A stretch of 64,000 bases of DNA from Ligustrum vulgare (GCA_963555705.1 OY743172.1:67476602-67540601), one strand, 5' to 3'. Numbered from the stretch's first letter, positions 46,169-58,297 are shown. Made by a program: numbers and translations. Notes: generated by a model not told the origin, from the letters alone.

Positions 46169-46737
46169 CATTCACCGCCTCCATTTGTATGAATTTTCAT
46201 GTACGAATTCGTATGTTTTGAATATTTTGTGAGATTCAAAATTCTCCACCTTCGTTTGTATGGATTTTCATGTATGAATTCTATGAATTCGTATGATAGT
46301 CCCTCAGAGTTAGTCAATTCAAAACATTTATGTTCACTGATTAGGTCTGACTGATAAGTGTTTGTTTTGAACTACACCACGATCCCTAGTGTGTGTCATT
46401 TTATCAAGTTAGCTCTTTTGATAGAGTGCCACAGACGTTGGTGGCTTGTCACCTTTGGCAGAGGCGCGATAAATGCTGAATAGGTTCATAAGAGTCCCTT
46501 GCGTAGAAGGTCTAAGCATAGTAATCCTATATTTCACTGTTGTTTGTTTAGCATAAGAAAATATATGTTTTACAGAAGACAAAGGCATTCGTCTTTTCAT
46601 CGAGGCGCCTTGATGCTTCGCTTTCGTTTTGGTTTTAACCAGGCAATGCCGGTGAGTCTACTTGGTTTGAATTTCAATAAGGTAGAACTTCATTACATAA
46701 TTGTCATTGAGTCATGCGAGGATATTAGGTACTAAGG
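46169..46737. other. Element H intergenic region between antisense ORF and pol end
   Basis: Convergent ends of the two coding regions meet here. Two diverged copies of a TTTGTATG(A/G)ATTTTCATGTA unit lie near 46185 and 46255. No gene is seen. Confidence 0.5.
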
Positions 46738-47795
46738 GGAAGTTTCCTTTATTGAAAATAGCGACGAAGATGATCTGTGTTCCAAGGATTAGGTATGGGA
46801 ACTCCAAATAGATCTTCTATCTTGTAAGTGCCAGGTACCACTTCATCAATGATTTTATAAGGCTCCTCCTAATTAGGGCCCAGAGTCCCCACTCTTGGTT
46901 CCTGGGTTAAAGGAAGGACCTTCTTGAGGACCAAGTCCCCGATCCTAAAGAACCGTTTCTTTACACTCTTGTTATAGTAGCAGGCCATCTTTTCTTAGTT
47001 GCGAGCAAACACAACCTGTGAGTCACTCCTTCGTTCTAGGAGAAAATTCAAGTTTGTCCTTTGAACTTCTTCATTTATCGCCTCATCATAATGAATTTGA
47101 CAAAGGGAAGGTACTCTAATTTCCAACGGGCATACTGTCTCGGATCCATACGTCATGGAGAATGAGGTTTCCCCTGTTGCAATGTGAGAGGTAGTTTAAA
47201 GTGCCCATAAGACTTGTGGGAGTTCATCTACCTATGCACCCTTCTTTTATTCCAACCTCCTTTTCAGAGTGTTTTTTATGGTTTTGTTCACAACCTCGAC
47301 CTGCCTATTTTCCCGTGGATGGTGTGGAGATGAAAATAATTTGCAGATTCCCAAATCATCACACAACACATCAATCCTTTTGTTTTTAAACTGCTTCGCA
47401 TTGTCACTCACCAAAGAGTGCGGAACCCCGAACCTACATATAATGTTCTTCCAGATGAACTTGGAAGTGTTAGCTTATGTGATCCTCATTAGGGGTTCCT
47501 CCTTAACCCATTTGGTGTAGTCTATTGCAACAATTGCGAAACAATTGTTACCAGTTCCTCAGGGCATAAGATCGATAATATCGATTCCCTGCTTCGCAAA
47601 GGGCCAGGGGCTAGTTAGCTCGTGATATGGCTGATGTGGTATGTTAGCATTCCTTTGACATTTGTCGCATCTTCGAAAAAAGTCATGAGAATATTTTTGC
47701 ATAGTTGGCCAGAAATACCCCTGTTTCAGGGCTTTCCGAGCCAAAGATAACGCTCCAGCATGGTTTCCAAAAATGCCCTCATGAATTTCCCTCAT
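46738..47795 (-). pseudogene. Element H integrase
   Basis: Integrase joins element DNA to the chromosome. On the minus strand the HHCC region reads HEGIFGNHAGALSLARKALK and ends FFRRCDKCQRN. The core begins KQGIDIIDLMP and a stop (TGA) interrupts it. Blocks then continue in shifted frames: FAIVAIDYTKWVKEEPLM, SLVSDNAKQFKN and TLGPN. The C-terminal GTYKIEDLFG and WNTDHLRRYFQ lie near 46745-46840. Many breaks; inactive. Confidence 0.75.
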
Positions 47796-47895
47796 TATAT
47801 ATTGTCCGTCCTCCGGTCCAACACGTCATAGCAAAGGAGAGGTGTAGCTCCGCTTATAGAGTAAACCATCAAGAAGGACAAGATTGGCAGCATAC

Positions 47896-48506
47896 CTATG
47901 TAGTTTTCTGAGCTTCTTCTGACTCTTCTGGTAAAGTTTGATATTTTAAGTAGGCCAGAATGGGAGTCATCCAAGAACCCTCTTCTTCTATCACCAACAC
48001 CTCTGCCCCCAGCTCAATGGAGGAGACCGATAGATGTTCAATTGGTACCATATTGAGGAGCTCAGCGTCCTTGCTGCTTGCCAGTTTAGACAAGGCATCT
48101 GCGTTAGAATTCTTAGTTCTAGGAATGTGAAGTAATTCGATCTTTTCGAAATGGGCTGCTAAATCTTTCACTTTCCTCAAGTATTCAATCATAGCTGGCT
48201 CTTTAGCAGAAAACTGCCCGTTAACTTGGCTTACAACAAGCTGCGAGTCACTGTTCACCCCAACGACTTGATTTTTAGAGCTATTGCAAGCCTTAGTCCA
48301 GCCAAGAGTACTTCGTATTCTGCTACATTGTTCGAAGCTTTAAAGTCAAAGCTAACCGCACTGTGCGACTTATGCCACTCCAGGCTTATCAATATTACTC
48401 CTGCCCCCGATCTTCCTTCAGTGGAGGACCCATCAACGAACAACCTCCACTTAAGGTTGTTACCCATGTTCTCAATAATCTCAACCTCGGGTGGATGCAT
48501 GAACAC
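47896..48506 (-). pseudogene. Element H second (archaeal-type) RNase H
   Basis: This extra RNase H domain lies between the usual RNase H and integrase and is diagnostic of the Tat lineage. The catalytic pattern is visible: LFVDGSSTEGRSGAGVIL (Asp), NNVAEYEVLLAGLRLA (Glu), NSDSQLVVSQVNG (Asp) and SNADALSKLASS (Asp). A one-base loss at about 48257 puts the third and fourth residues in another frame. The linker after it runs to 47896. Confidence 0.82.
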
Positions 48507-48545
48507 AACTATGAAATTTGCTAACGCTTGGCCCTTTACAGCTGT

Positions 48546-48938
48546 CTAAGGTACATAATGGAGGTCGTACTGACTTATTTCTATCGCCCCCTTCATTAAC
48601 CTTCTGGACACATCTGGTTTCTGTAAGAATTTTCTCATAGGGAAATATGTGAGTACTCGGATTAAGTGTGGCTGAAAGTAGGGACGGAGTTTATGAGCCG
48701 TTGTGATTAAAGCTAAACTGAGTTTTTCCATGTCTGGGTAGTGCGTTTCGGGGTCCAGCATGGCTTTAGTCACATAATATATCGAAATTTGACTCCCATT
48801 CTCTTCTCTAATCAACACAGAGCTAACAACCTCCTTGGAAATGGCTAAATAACGAAAAAGCGGTTCGTCGACCTTTGGTTTGGACAGTAGAGGGGCCCGC
48901 CCCAAGAATGCTTTCAGTTTGAAAAAAAGCTTGCTCAC
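48546..48938 (-). pseudogene. Element H first RNase H
   Basis: Minus-strand block EPLFRYLAISKEVVSSVLIR, YYVTKAMLDPETHYPDMEKL and HKLRPYFQPHLIRVLT, the standard Ty3/gypsy RNase H that follows RT. It is joined to RT by a frameshift near 48850-48930 and ends in a stop before the second RNase H. Confidence 0.82.
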
Positions 48939-50020
48939 ATTCCTTTGTCCATTGGAACCGTCTTCCTCCTTTTAAGACCTTAAAAAATTGTAAGCACTTG
49001 TCATTGGACTTGGAGACGAATCGACTTAAAGCAGCAACCCTTCCGGTTAAGCTTTGTACTTCTTTAGGGTTTTGAGGCGAGATATCAAACAAAGCTTTAA
49101 TCTTATCCAAATTGGCTTCAATTCCCCTCCTGTTCACCATGAAACTAAGAAACTTTTCAGATGCTACCCTAATGCCGCACTTCACATGATTAAGCCTCAT
49201 CTGGTATTTTCTTAATATATCGAAAGTATCTGATAAATGGTCATCATTTTCTGAGGCGACCATACTTTTGACTAGCATGTCGTCCACATATACTTCCATG
49301 GTATTTCTGAGTTGCTTTGAGAATATTTGATTCACTAACCTTTGGTAGGTGGCCCCTGCATTTTTCAACCCGAATGGCATGGCCCTATAACAATAGAGTC
49401 CCCTGTCTATAATAAACGAGGTGTGCTCCTCATCTGATTTATGCATGGGGATTTGATTGTATCCCGAGTATGCTTCCATAAAGCTCAGCATCTCATGACC
49501 CGCCGTGGAGTCAACTAATTGATCAATCCGAGGTAGCGAAAATCTTTTTTTTGGACATGCTTGGTTTAAATTTGAAAAATCAATACATACCCGCAGCTTT
49601 CCACTTTCCTTGGGGACCAAAACAGGGTTTGACACCCACTTCGGATAACGGGATTCTCTGATGAAATTATTTTTCAATAGCTTCGTCACCTCCTCTTTCA
49701 AGGCTTCATATTTCTCCGAGCTTATTGGCCTCCTCTTCTGCCTATGCCCAAGAAGTCTTGGGTCAAGTTGGAGCCTGTGACATGCTATCTTAGGGTCAAT
49801 TCCAATCATGTCTTTGTGTTTCCAAGTGAACACATCAAGGTTTTGGAGCAAAAAACTTTTCAGCTGCTCTTTGTATTGAACCGATGAATCCTGCCCAATC
49901 TGTAACTCCTTTATTGGGTCGTTTGGATCAACACAGAAGCATTCCAACCTTTCGGCAGGGGTAGAGCAACTATCGCCTGTCATTCTGGGATCTAGATCTG
50001 CCAGATCTTCCTCCTATGCC
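48823..50020 (-). pseudogene. Element H reverse transcriptase
   Basis: The frame reads DVFTWKHKDMIGIDPKIACH, NPVLVPKESGKLRVCIDFSN, ACPKKRFSLPRIDQLVD, YRAMPFGLKNAGATYQRLVN and YVDDMLVKS (49273-49290), typical of Tat RT. The motif A block reads LSFMEAYSGYNQI, where the family has Asp (SFMDAYSGYNQ), so the first catalytic residue is now Glu. This would likely disable the enzyme even without the frameshift near the end. A TAG near 50013 lies upstream. Confidence 0.85.
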
Positions 50021-50165
50021 ATTGTGACATCTTCACCTTCGGAGAGTCCTGCACCCAATTTTTCAGGGTCTAGAACAGTCTCGACCATTGCCACATTGCT
50101 ATCATATTGACGGTTCATTCTTGGAACTTTTGGATTGTGTTTGTGTAACAGGACCTTGATTCCGT

Positions 50166-50438
50166 TTAACTCCCCCTAATAGTAGCTATGCCATGTTTGA
50201 TTGGGAATTTCATGCAAATGTACTTTGTGTGAGTTACAGCCCCCAGGTCAATCAAGCCCGGCCTCCCAATTGAGCCATGGTATGAGGAGATTTTGTCCAC
50301 AATTAAAAACTCCATTGGCATCCTAGAAAGAGTCAAAGCCTGTCCTACCTCGGTCATAAGGATTATGGATCCTCTGGGAGTAATGCTATCCCCCGTGAAC
50401 CCATATATAGGATCTGGGATTGGAAAGAGCGGGGTGCT
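50166..50438 (-). pseudogene. Element H protease, C-terminal part
   Basis: The minus-strand frame reads EFLIVDKISSYHGSIGRPGL and AVTHTKYICMKFPIKHG, the second half of a Tat protease. Its first half is at 59881-60233; solo LTR I splits the domain at GTGCT. Confidence 0.75.
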
Positions 50439-52310
50439 TGTAACAACTCGAAAATTTCTTGTAACAACCTGAGAATTTCGTACCTTAGTTCATTTATTGA
50501 GGGAGTCGGAATCAAGTATTTTCTTAGAAAAGAGCCAATTTCATGTTTCATATGATGATATAGTATAGAAATTATAAGAAAAGGGGATAAATGGACCTTT
50601 ATTGTAATTATTGGAGATTAAGTTGGCATAAAAGAAAGTTATATATGAGGTTTGAGCTTAATCAGATTGATTATCATAGTTGAGGACTAGGCTGGAAATT
50701 TTAGAAATTCCTATTGATTACAGTTTTGTCATTATGATAAACACGAATTTGGGATTATTTTGTGGATTATGTAGTTATCTTTGGCCACTGTAAGTTATAC
50801 CATTTTATAGCTCATAATGAGATCTAAGTATTGATATCAAGTTTGATCGCATTTGAGTTCGGGAAGTGCCTAAAAAGTCAAGGTAAAGTAGTTGGAATGC
50901 TGAAAATCCTCAAAATTTTCCAAAGTATAAATTGGTTTTCAAGCAGTCATTTTTGGATATGTAGAATGGGCGGTATAATGATTCGCTTTCTTTGCATGTG
51001 TAACCGTTATGAAGTTTGAAGTGTGAAATTTACAACAATATAAAGATTGGGCAAAACAGAGCTCGTCTTGACCTTCAAATATTGACCCGAAAGTGGCAAC
51101 TTAAGATGGAAAAATCTAGAAATTTTATTAATAAAATAATGGAAAAATGGACACTTGGCATTCCCATATTATTACCTTGAGGGCATGTTTGGCACATCAA
51201 TTTATTTTGGTGAGAAGTAATTATTTACCAAAAGTTTTAGGGCTTGGATGATAGAAAAGAAAGCTTTGAGGACTTAGTTTCAATTTATAAGGTCTAAATT
51301 ACATAGGATAAGAAGTATGGGGGTTTATTTGACATATACATTATATATACCCAATTATATGAACTTTAGCCCCAATTCTTCTTCTTTTCTCTGTGGAGAC
51401 AAGAGAGAACCTGAGAGAGAAGCTGCTCGATGAAAAATGGGGAAGAAGATGGAAGAAGGGAAAATTTTCTGCTGGACGAGGCTATCAGAAGCCTGGACAG
51501 AGGCATAACGAGAGGTTTCTAGTAGCCTTTCGTAGTTCTGGGCAGATTGGTCTAAACTGCGAAATCCTCATTTTTGGATGGATTTTCTAGGTAAAACTTG
51601 GACTAAGAAGTAAGATTTTAGTATATTGAAATTACTCTGACACTTGATTAAATGATTCTAGGTGTATTGACTCAAAATCATCTTATCTAAGTTAGAGGTG
51701 AGTGAAACTTGATATGTGTAATATTGTGTTAAGTTTTTCGTATAGTGTTGGAGTATTATTCTTAAAATTACAGAATTTAATATGTTCTTTATTGATTATA
51801 TTGATTTGCTAAACTATGTTTCAAGATTTAATGTTAAGAACATAAATGTCTTCTAAGTGTTTGACGAAATGTGAGTAAAGCATTTATGTGTTTTCTTGCA
51901 ATTTTTGTTATGTAAAGTTTAGTTACTGCAGTAAAATAATATCCTTGACTGATTAGAGTTATATAATTATGATTATTTAATACTTAATGTTGGATTTCAT
52001 GCTTCTCCTTAACTTTTTTACTTAGTCCTAATCTAAAGTTAATTTTTGTTCAATAGCTTATGTTTCTTTTGGGATCTAAAGAGCTAATGCAATAATTTTG
52101 TGTTTTATTTAATTGCATGTTGGATCCTTGATTTCTATGAGGGTTATCATCACCAAGACAATATTGCATGTGTATAAAATGAAGTAAAACAAGCTCTAAA
52201 CTTCAAAAGTGACTTAATTTACCTTAATCTAGAATTTTCAAATTCTTGAATAATGTTAGTGATATAGTTTAAAGTTAATTTCAGATTCTTGAATTCTTGA
52301 ATAATGTTAC

Positions 52311-53926
52311 TGATGCGTGTCTAATGCACCAAAATAATAAATAATTCCTTACTCGCTAAATATTAATTAATAATGTAGTAGTGAGAGTAAGGGTCGATCC
52401 CACGAGGAACGGAAACTAATTTTAGTTGTTCGATCAATTAGAATGGAATGGGGGTTTGTTGTTTGAATTGTTTGAATGAAAAATATGCATAAAAATAAAT
52501 AATTAAATATGACTAGAGAATTAATATGAGAAGAAATCTTGTTCTCGGGTTCGGTTGTGCCCTCAATTAATGTTATATCTTTCCTTGTAACGTGTTTCTA
52601 TCCCTAATTCAATTATCAATCATAAATAATCAACAAGCTCTGATTATCTAAATTCTTCCTTATGTGTATTGATTCAAAACAAGCTCTTCGAACCAATTCT
52701 AGCCACAGACAATCCTAAACAAGCTCTTAGGATTTAATACACGACTAATATGAAAATCTAGAAGAATAGATTGAATTGGATCGTTAATTACACAAGATCG
52801 AATTAATCAATCCAAGTTGAATTATTACTAAACCTGTAAGAGATTTATTTTCTACTAAAGTAAAGATTCAATGACAATTACAGATCAAGAATCTAAACAT
52901 AGCATATTCATGAATCCAAAGATCAATAATCCAATTGGCCAAATTAAACTATTAATCAAATAAACTCAATTGAACATTCAAAACATAATAATCCAACAAT
53001 TGAAATAAAGGAATAAATTTACGCTACTAATTTGTAGGAAAATAAAATAACATAATCAAGTTAACACAACTTCCCCTCTGAACAAGATATGGAATTTAGC
53101 CTAGCATGGTTGTGGTAGATTCTTCAAGTTGTTTCATGAATTCCATTGTTGTTAATGTTCTTTGGCTTGAAAATCTCTCAAGAATGCTCTATATTTTTCT
53201 CTCAATTTTCTTCAATGTGTAGCCTCTTTCACAATATTTTTTCACCTTTAATACTCCCAAAATCGTGCCCTATCTTTATCCCAAAGATATACCAAAGATA
53301 GACCTTGAATCAGATAAGGAAATCCCTTGGAGAGCAAGTTACGGCCGTAACTTTCCTTATTACGGCCGTAATTTGGATTCTAAAAATTTTCGGAATTTGG
53401 AAGTTACGGCCGTAACTTTGTAATTTACGGCCGTAAGTGCATTTCTGCCGAGAAGCGCCTGTATTCGATGTTTTGGTCATAACTTTCCCTGCCGAAGTCC
53501 GATTGTGGTGATTCAAGTTGCGTTGAAAAGAAAACTCAAATATCTACAATTCTTATTGAAATAGCTCTTCCTAAATTCTAAAGTCTTCTATGAAAAAATT
53601 GAGCTTCAATCTATAACTAAAATTCATGATCACAATCCTAGCGGGTTTTTGATTTCTAACTTCATCCCAAACCTTCTTTGACCATAATTTTTGCATCTAA
53701 TCTTCTTCCCACATGCCATTATTGATTTGGAGCTCTTTGAATATGCCCTTGAACTTACTTCTTGATTTCTGGTATTTCTTTGGTCATGTTTCCTTTCTTT
53801 TTGTTCTTTGCGATCATGTATAACACAATAAATGAAAATGCATTAAACGATACTTCAATAGGATCAAACCAATAAAAAAAATAAGATAATAAGTGAATTA
53901 AATACGTGCTAATAAAGCACTTATCA
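52311..53926 (-). repeat. Solo LTR J (Athila/Tat-like style)
   Basis: 1616 bp with a perfect GTTAC duplication (52306-52310 and 53927-53931). On the minus strand it runs TGATAAGTGC...ACACGCATCA, like LTR K in start and in the CCTCGTGGGATCGACCC block near its end. It carries four TTACGGCCGTAA palindromes although its sequence is otherwise unrelated to the B/F/G LTRs. No coding sequence. Confidence 0.87.
53339..53436. repeat. Phased palindrome array in LTR J
   Basis: Four perfect TTACGGCCGTAA copies start at 53339, 53360, 53404 and 53425. Spacings are 21, 44 and 21 bp: two pairs with the same internal 21-bp spacing seen in B, F and G. Confidence 0.93.
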
Positions 53927-54653
53927 GTTACTTACATATTTTAAAGTTATATTCAGATTCTTGAAACTGTTTATTTAGAGTACTTTAAAGTAATGTTTTA
54001 GATTCTTAAATAATGTTGATTTGATACTTTAAAGGAGATTTTCAGATTTTTGAATGATGATATTTGGGGAATTTAAAGTTAAATTCAGATTCTTAAATGA
54101 AGATAATTGAGTATTTTAAGTTATTTTCAGACTTTGGATGAATTCATTAGCACTTTGTTACAATTACATCTTTAAGTAGATGTGTCAAAGTTTATTTTTA
54201 GATTCTTTAAATTATTTCCAGCAACTTGTAAGTTTCTTGATCTTTATAACTTGTCTAAATTTAAGTTTACTCTGATTCACTTTAAATTTAACAAGTTTTT
54301 CCAATTGAATGGTAGTTTCTATTTAATTATGTGAAGCACATGTGAGCTTAATTGATATACTTAGTAGTTAAAGCTCCTATTATGTTAAGTTCAAAGAATT
54401 CTATCTTGCATGCAAAGACTTGAGCAAGATTAATGTGCTTTCATGTTGAACAATTAAAGTAAATGGAAGTTTTGACTTCATAAGCATCAGATGTTGAGAT
54501 ATAACTCTCATGCAAAATGTATTCATATTTCACTCTCTAAGCATGCAGTTAGGTTCAAAAGTATACCAAAGAATGTGCATGAATAAGAATAGAACTCTAA
54601 GATGTTAAGTATTCACCAGTTTGGGATTCTAGATGCCCAAGGGAATGATTCCC

Positions 54654-54922
54654 GTATTGTACCAGAAGGGTAATAGATTTGTGCCGGAAGGGTATTCGAT
54701 CTTATATTTACCAGAATTGTACCGAAAGGGTACTAGATTTGTGCCGGAAGGGTATCAGATCTTATATTTATCAGAATTGTACCGAAAGGGTATCAGATCT
54801 TATATTTATCAGAATTGTACCGGAAGGGTACTAGATTTGTGCCGGAAGGGTATCAGATCTTATATTTATCATAATTGTACCGGAAAGTAGATTTGTGTCG
54901 GAAGGGTATCAAATCTTATATT
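54654..54922. repeat. Tandem repeat in LTR I
   Basis: About five units of 60-63 bp built from TTGTACCGGAAGGGTACTAG, ATTTGTGCCGGAAGGGTATC and AGATCTTATATTTATCAGAA; one unit is shortened. The frame happens to stay open, but the repeat is inside a non-coding LTR. Confidence 0.88.
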
Positions 54923-55337
54923 GAGGGCTCTGTGAATACTTACTTTTAGAGTAGGGGCCCAAAGAAATTAATAAATAAAGTTAGAGAGTCCATGCATTAC
55001 ATCATGACATGCATATTCTTTTGACTACATTATGTAATTTGAGAATGATATGTAATATGTGAATTGAAGTATTCTTATGTTGAGATTTCATGAGACAAGA
55101 TGTTTTATATGGTACAGGATACTTGAGATGATTTTGGACAGATTTATGTGAATTACTTATTCTCCTCAAAGTTAAGAGGTAAAGTGTAATTTGAGAATGA
55201 TATGTAATACCCGAATTCATGTATTCTTATGTTGAGATTTCATGAGACAAGATGTTTTATATGATAAAAGATACTTGAGATAAATTCTGGACAGATTTAT
55301 GTGAATTACTTATTCTCCTCAAAGTTAAGAGGTAAAG

Positions 55338-56292
55338 TGATGTGATCCGGACCAGGCATCGAAGGGCGAAGTCGAGCCATCGGCAATATGACAATGATCT
55401 ACGTGCAAAACGGAGTAAGTTTCATGTTGGAGTCGAGCCGAGAAGGCGAAAGGATCAGGCCGAGGCAAATAATCAAGAAATTGTGCAGAAAGACACTTAC
55501 GGCCGTACGAATAAACTTCACGGCCGTAAAACTCAAATTCACGGTCGTAAATAAAAATCCTCACGGCCGTAACTCCGCCTCGGGTTTAAATAAAGAATTG
55601 CAGAAATTGTCACTCACGGCCGCAAATCTCTCAGTCACGGCCGTAAATCAACAAAAGGGGAACACTTACGGCCGTAAGAGTTGCAACACGGCCGTAACCT
55701 GCATTCTGTTTCAGATTCACGCGTTATTTTTAAATTCCATTTTTAATTATTTATTTTCCTATTTTAGTATTTTAGGTCAATAAGGATTCTGTTTTGAGCC
55801 CAATTAGCGGCAAACCCTAGTTTAGGTTTTCTTGCTTATTTATATTTCTTTTGATCATTGTAAACATTAGACAAGTTTGAGTTGATTAATAAAAATTTGA
55901 GTTGAGAGAGTTTTCTCCAATTAAAAGGTTGAGGAGTCCCTTTTGTGTTCTTCAAGAACAAATCCGACTTATCAAATATTGTGAAAATATTTGTGGCGTT
56001 GTACTTATCAAATATTCGCGAGAATATTTGTGGCGTGTCCGATTAGAATCTTATCAAGGAAATTAACAAGTCCTTGTGGTGTTTCGAAAACCTTGGATCT
56101 CGATTCCGCATCGTCAATTTCTTGCGTCATGAATCTTGGGTCAAGGTCCTATCGTCAATCTATCTTTTAATTTCTGTTCATTTATTCGTGTTCTTGTTAT
56201 TTTCGAGTCAGATCTGATTTAGATCTTTCCTAGGGTTTTAGATTTCGTTATTCCGCGTTGTTCGACGAGATTCCCCGACCAGGATCACGTCA
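55338..56292 (+). repeat. 5' LTR of element G
   Basis: TGATGTGATCC...CACGTCA. Palindrome sites start at 55497, 55518, 55539, 55561, 55614, 55635, 55666 and 55686 (spacings 21, 21, 22, 53, 21, 31, 20). A TATTTATAT box lies near 55838. The last third, around the GTGGCGT words, is close to F. Confidence 0.93.
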
Positions 56293-56294
56293 TC

Positions 56295-56306
56295 TGGTAT
56301 CAGAGC
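56295..56306 (+). promoter_or_regulatory. Primer binding site of element G (initiator tRNA-Met)
   Basis: TGGTATCAGAGC, two bases after the 5' LTR. Confidence 0.92.
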
Positions 56307-56685
56307 TTGGATCTATTTCAGATTCTTGCGTGTCTTGATTTTCTTGATTCTTTTCGTGTTCTTCGCGTTCTTCGTGTCAGTCATATATTTTTCCAGTTTG
56401 ATCCATAAGAGTCAGTCCCAAAAATTCAAAAGTGTTTTTCTTATTCGTTTCTCGTCCAAATCCAATTCCGTTTTTTCTGCCATACTTGTAGTCAAATTTT
56501 CTGGCAGATTAAAAAAAAATCGAATTTTCCGAGAATTTTCTAATTTTTTTTACTTTTCGTATCTTCCATAAATTCCTTGATTGTTGATCCTTGGTTTGTT
56601 CTTGGGTGAAATTTGAAGGGATTAAGTGTGATACACGAGTGAAAATAAACACGTGAGGAATATTTGATTCTTTTGAGAACTAACA

Positions 56686-57575
56686 ATGTCTCGCAGGGAG
56701 AAATCTTCATCATCTTCCTCATCAGGTAACAAAAAGAATCTAAAGTTGTTGGAGGTCATGCAGGAACAAGTTGAGAAGTTAATGGCTAAGATGGATAGGA
56801 GGGAAGCAATTATTTCCCAACTACGAAAGGAGCAATCTAGGACGGATTCTAAAGCTAGAAGGCGTGAATGTCATGCTAGGTTTAGAGATGGGTGGATGAC
56901 AGGTCATTGAGGGGAAAGGAAGAAGCAAAGTCACATCGATCAAAGAGGGAGAGTAGTGATCATGTTCACAAAAGGAGGGAGGAACCGACAACCAAAGGTA
57001 AAAATAATTCTGATTCCAAGGCTCTCAAGGGTAAAAATATTAAGTGCTTTAAATGTTTGGAACGGGGTCACATTGCACTTGATTGTCCACGTAAGAAGGT
57101 TAGGTGTGATAGTGAAGGGTCGAAAAATGTTGTGGTGGGTGAGTCAATTATTGATAGGCATGTTCTTAGCGCTAAGCGTAAGGCGAATGTTTTGGAAAAT
57201 GTGGATGGGCAAAGGGATAATATTTTTCGCACTAGATGCTTAGTGGATAAAAAAGTTTGTAGCTTGGTGATTGATGGGGGAAGTTGTACTAATGTAGTTA
57301 GTACAATGTTGGTGGAAAAATTAGGCTTACCTTTAACGAAACATCCAGCGCCTTATAAATTACAATGGTTGACTGAGTCAAGGGAAGTTAAGGTGAAGAG
57401 ACAGGCCTTAGTGGCATTTTCTTTGGGTGGGTATTCGGATGAGGTAATTTGTGATGTGGTGCCAATGCAAATTAGTCATATACTGTTGGGGAGACCTTGG
57501 CAACATGAAAGGGCTGTGCTACATGATGGGTATACGAATAGATACAGCTTGGTAAAAGGGGAAAAAAGTTTACTC
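56686..57575 (+). pseudogene. Element G gag (core deleted) and protease
   Basis: ATG 56686 opens MSRREKSSSSSSSGNKKN and the coiled coil seen in F. The frame is lost near 56890, where the whole Retrotrans_gag core (about 170 residues in F) is missing. In the next frame come KCFKCLERGHIALDC (zinc knuckle), the protease site LVIDGGSCTNVVS near 57271 and ILLGRPW near 57482. A one-base loss in the G run near 57558 ends the frame at VKGEKSLL. Confidence 0.88.
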
Positions 57576-57577
57576 TA

Positions 57578-58297
57578 ATGCCACTATCTCCAACTGAAGC
57601 CCTGAAAGATCAATTGAAAGTGAAAAGTGAGTTTGAGGGGAAAAATAAGAGAGTTGAGGCCACGACCTCAGAAAAAGGAGAGGGAGTGGAAATTAAAAAT
57701 AAGAGCGTTGAGGCTACGACCTCAGAAAAAGGAGAGGGAGTGAAAAGTAAAGAAAAGAGGGTTGAGGTTCAAACCTCAGAAAAAGGAGAGACTGAGTGCA
57801 AAAATCAAAAGAAAAGAGAGTCTACCACAAAAATGAGTTTATTTGCACTTACTCACACTAACACACCCCTCCCCAGTTCTTTAAATTCTGTTTTACAGGT
57901 ACCGAAGTCAAACCATGAACTTAAGGCGGGAAAGATATCCCTTGGAAAAAATGAGCAGCCTAAAAGTCTAAAGGAGTGCACGAAATTTAAAAATGATCAT
58001 CGAGCCCAGGAAAGCAGGAGGAATTTGAAAAGCCGACCTAAAATGGATTCGAGGTCGAATCCTTTTCAAGAGAGGGAGTATGATGTGATCCGGACCAGGC
58101 ATCGAAGGGCGAAGTCGAGCCATCGGCAATATGACAATGATCTACGTGCAAAACGGAGTAAGTTTCATGTTGGAGTCGAGCCGAGAAGGCGAAAGGATCA
58201 AGCCGAGGCAAATAATCAAGAAATTGTGCAGAAAGACACTTACGGCCGTACGAATAAACTTCACGGCCGTAAAACTCAAATTCACGGCCGTAAATAA
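57578..58297 (+). pseudogene. Element G protease-to-LTR linker with three peptide repeats
   Basis: The third frame of the polyprotein. It has three copies of a unit close to [12 protein letters not shown] (near 57650, 57705 and 57760), then KKRESTTKMSLFAL, the 49-residue segment that replaces pol, DSRSNPFQE, and 72 codons inside the 3' LTR. The replacement has the same length as in F and matches it at scattered positions (for example KA, QP, RP). Confidence 0.85.

Noticed and set aside
51393..51590. METRENLREKLLDEKWGRRW-type open frame as a gene
   Set aside because: It is 65 codons, lies just downstream of the TATA-like box in LTR I, and has no recognisable domain or splice structure.
54633..54890. 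Open frame with a repeated LYRKGTRFVPEGYQ-like peptide
   Set aside because: It is a by-product of the 60-bp tandem repeat in non-coding LTR I; no start context, domain or homologue pattern supports it.
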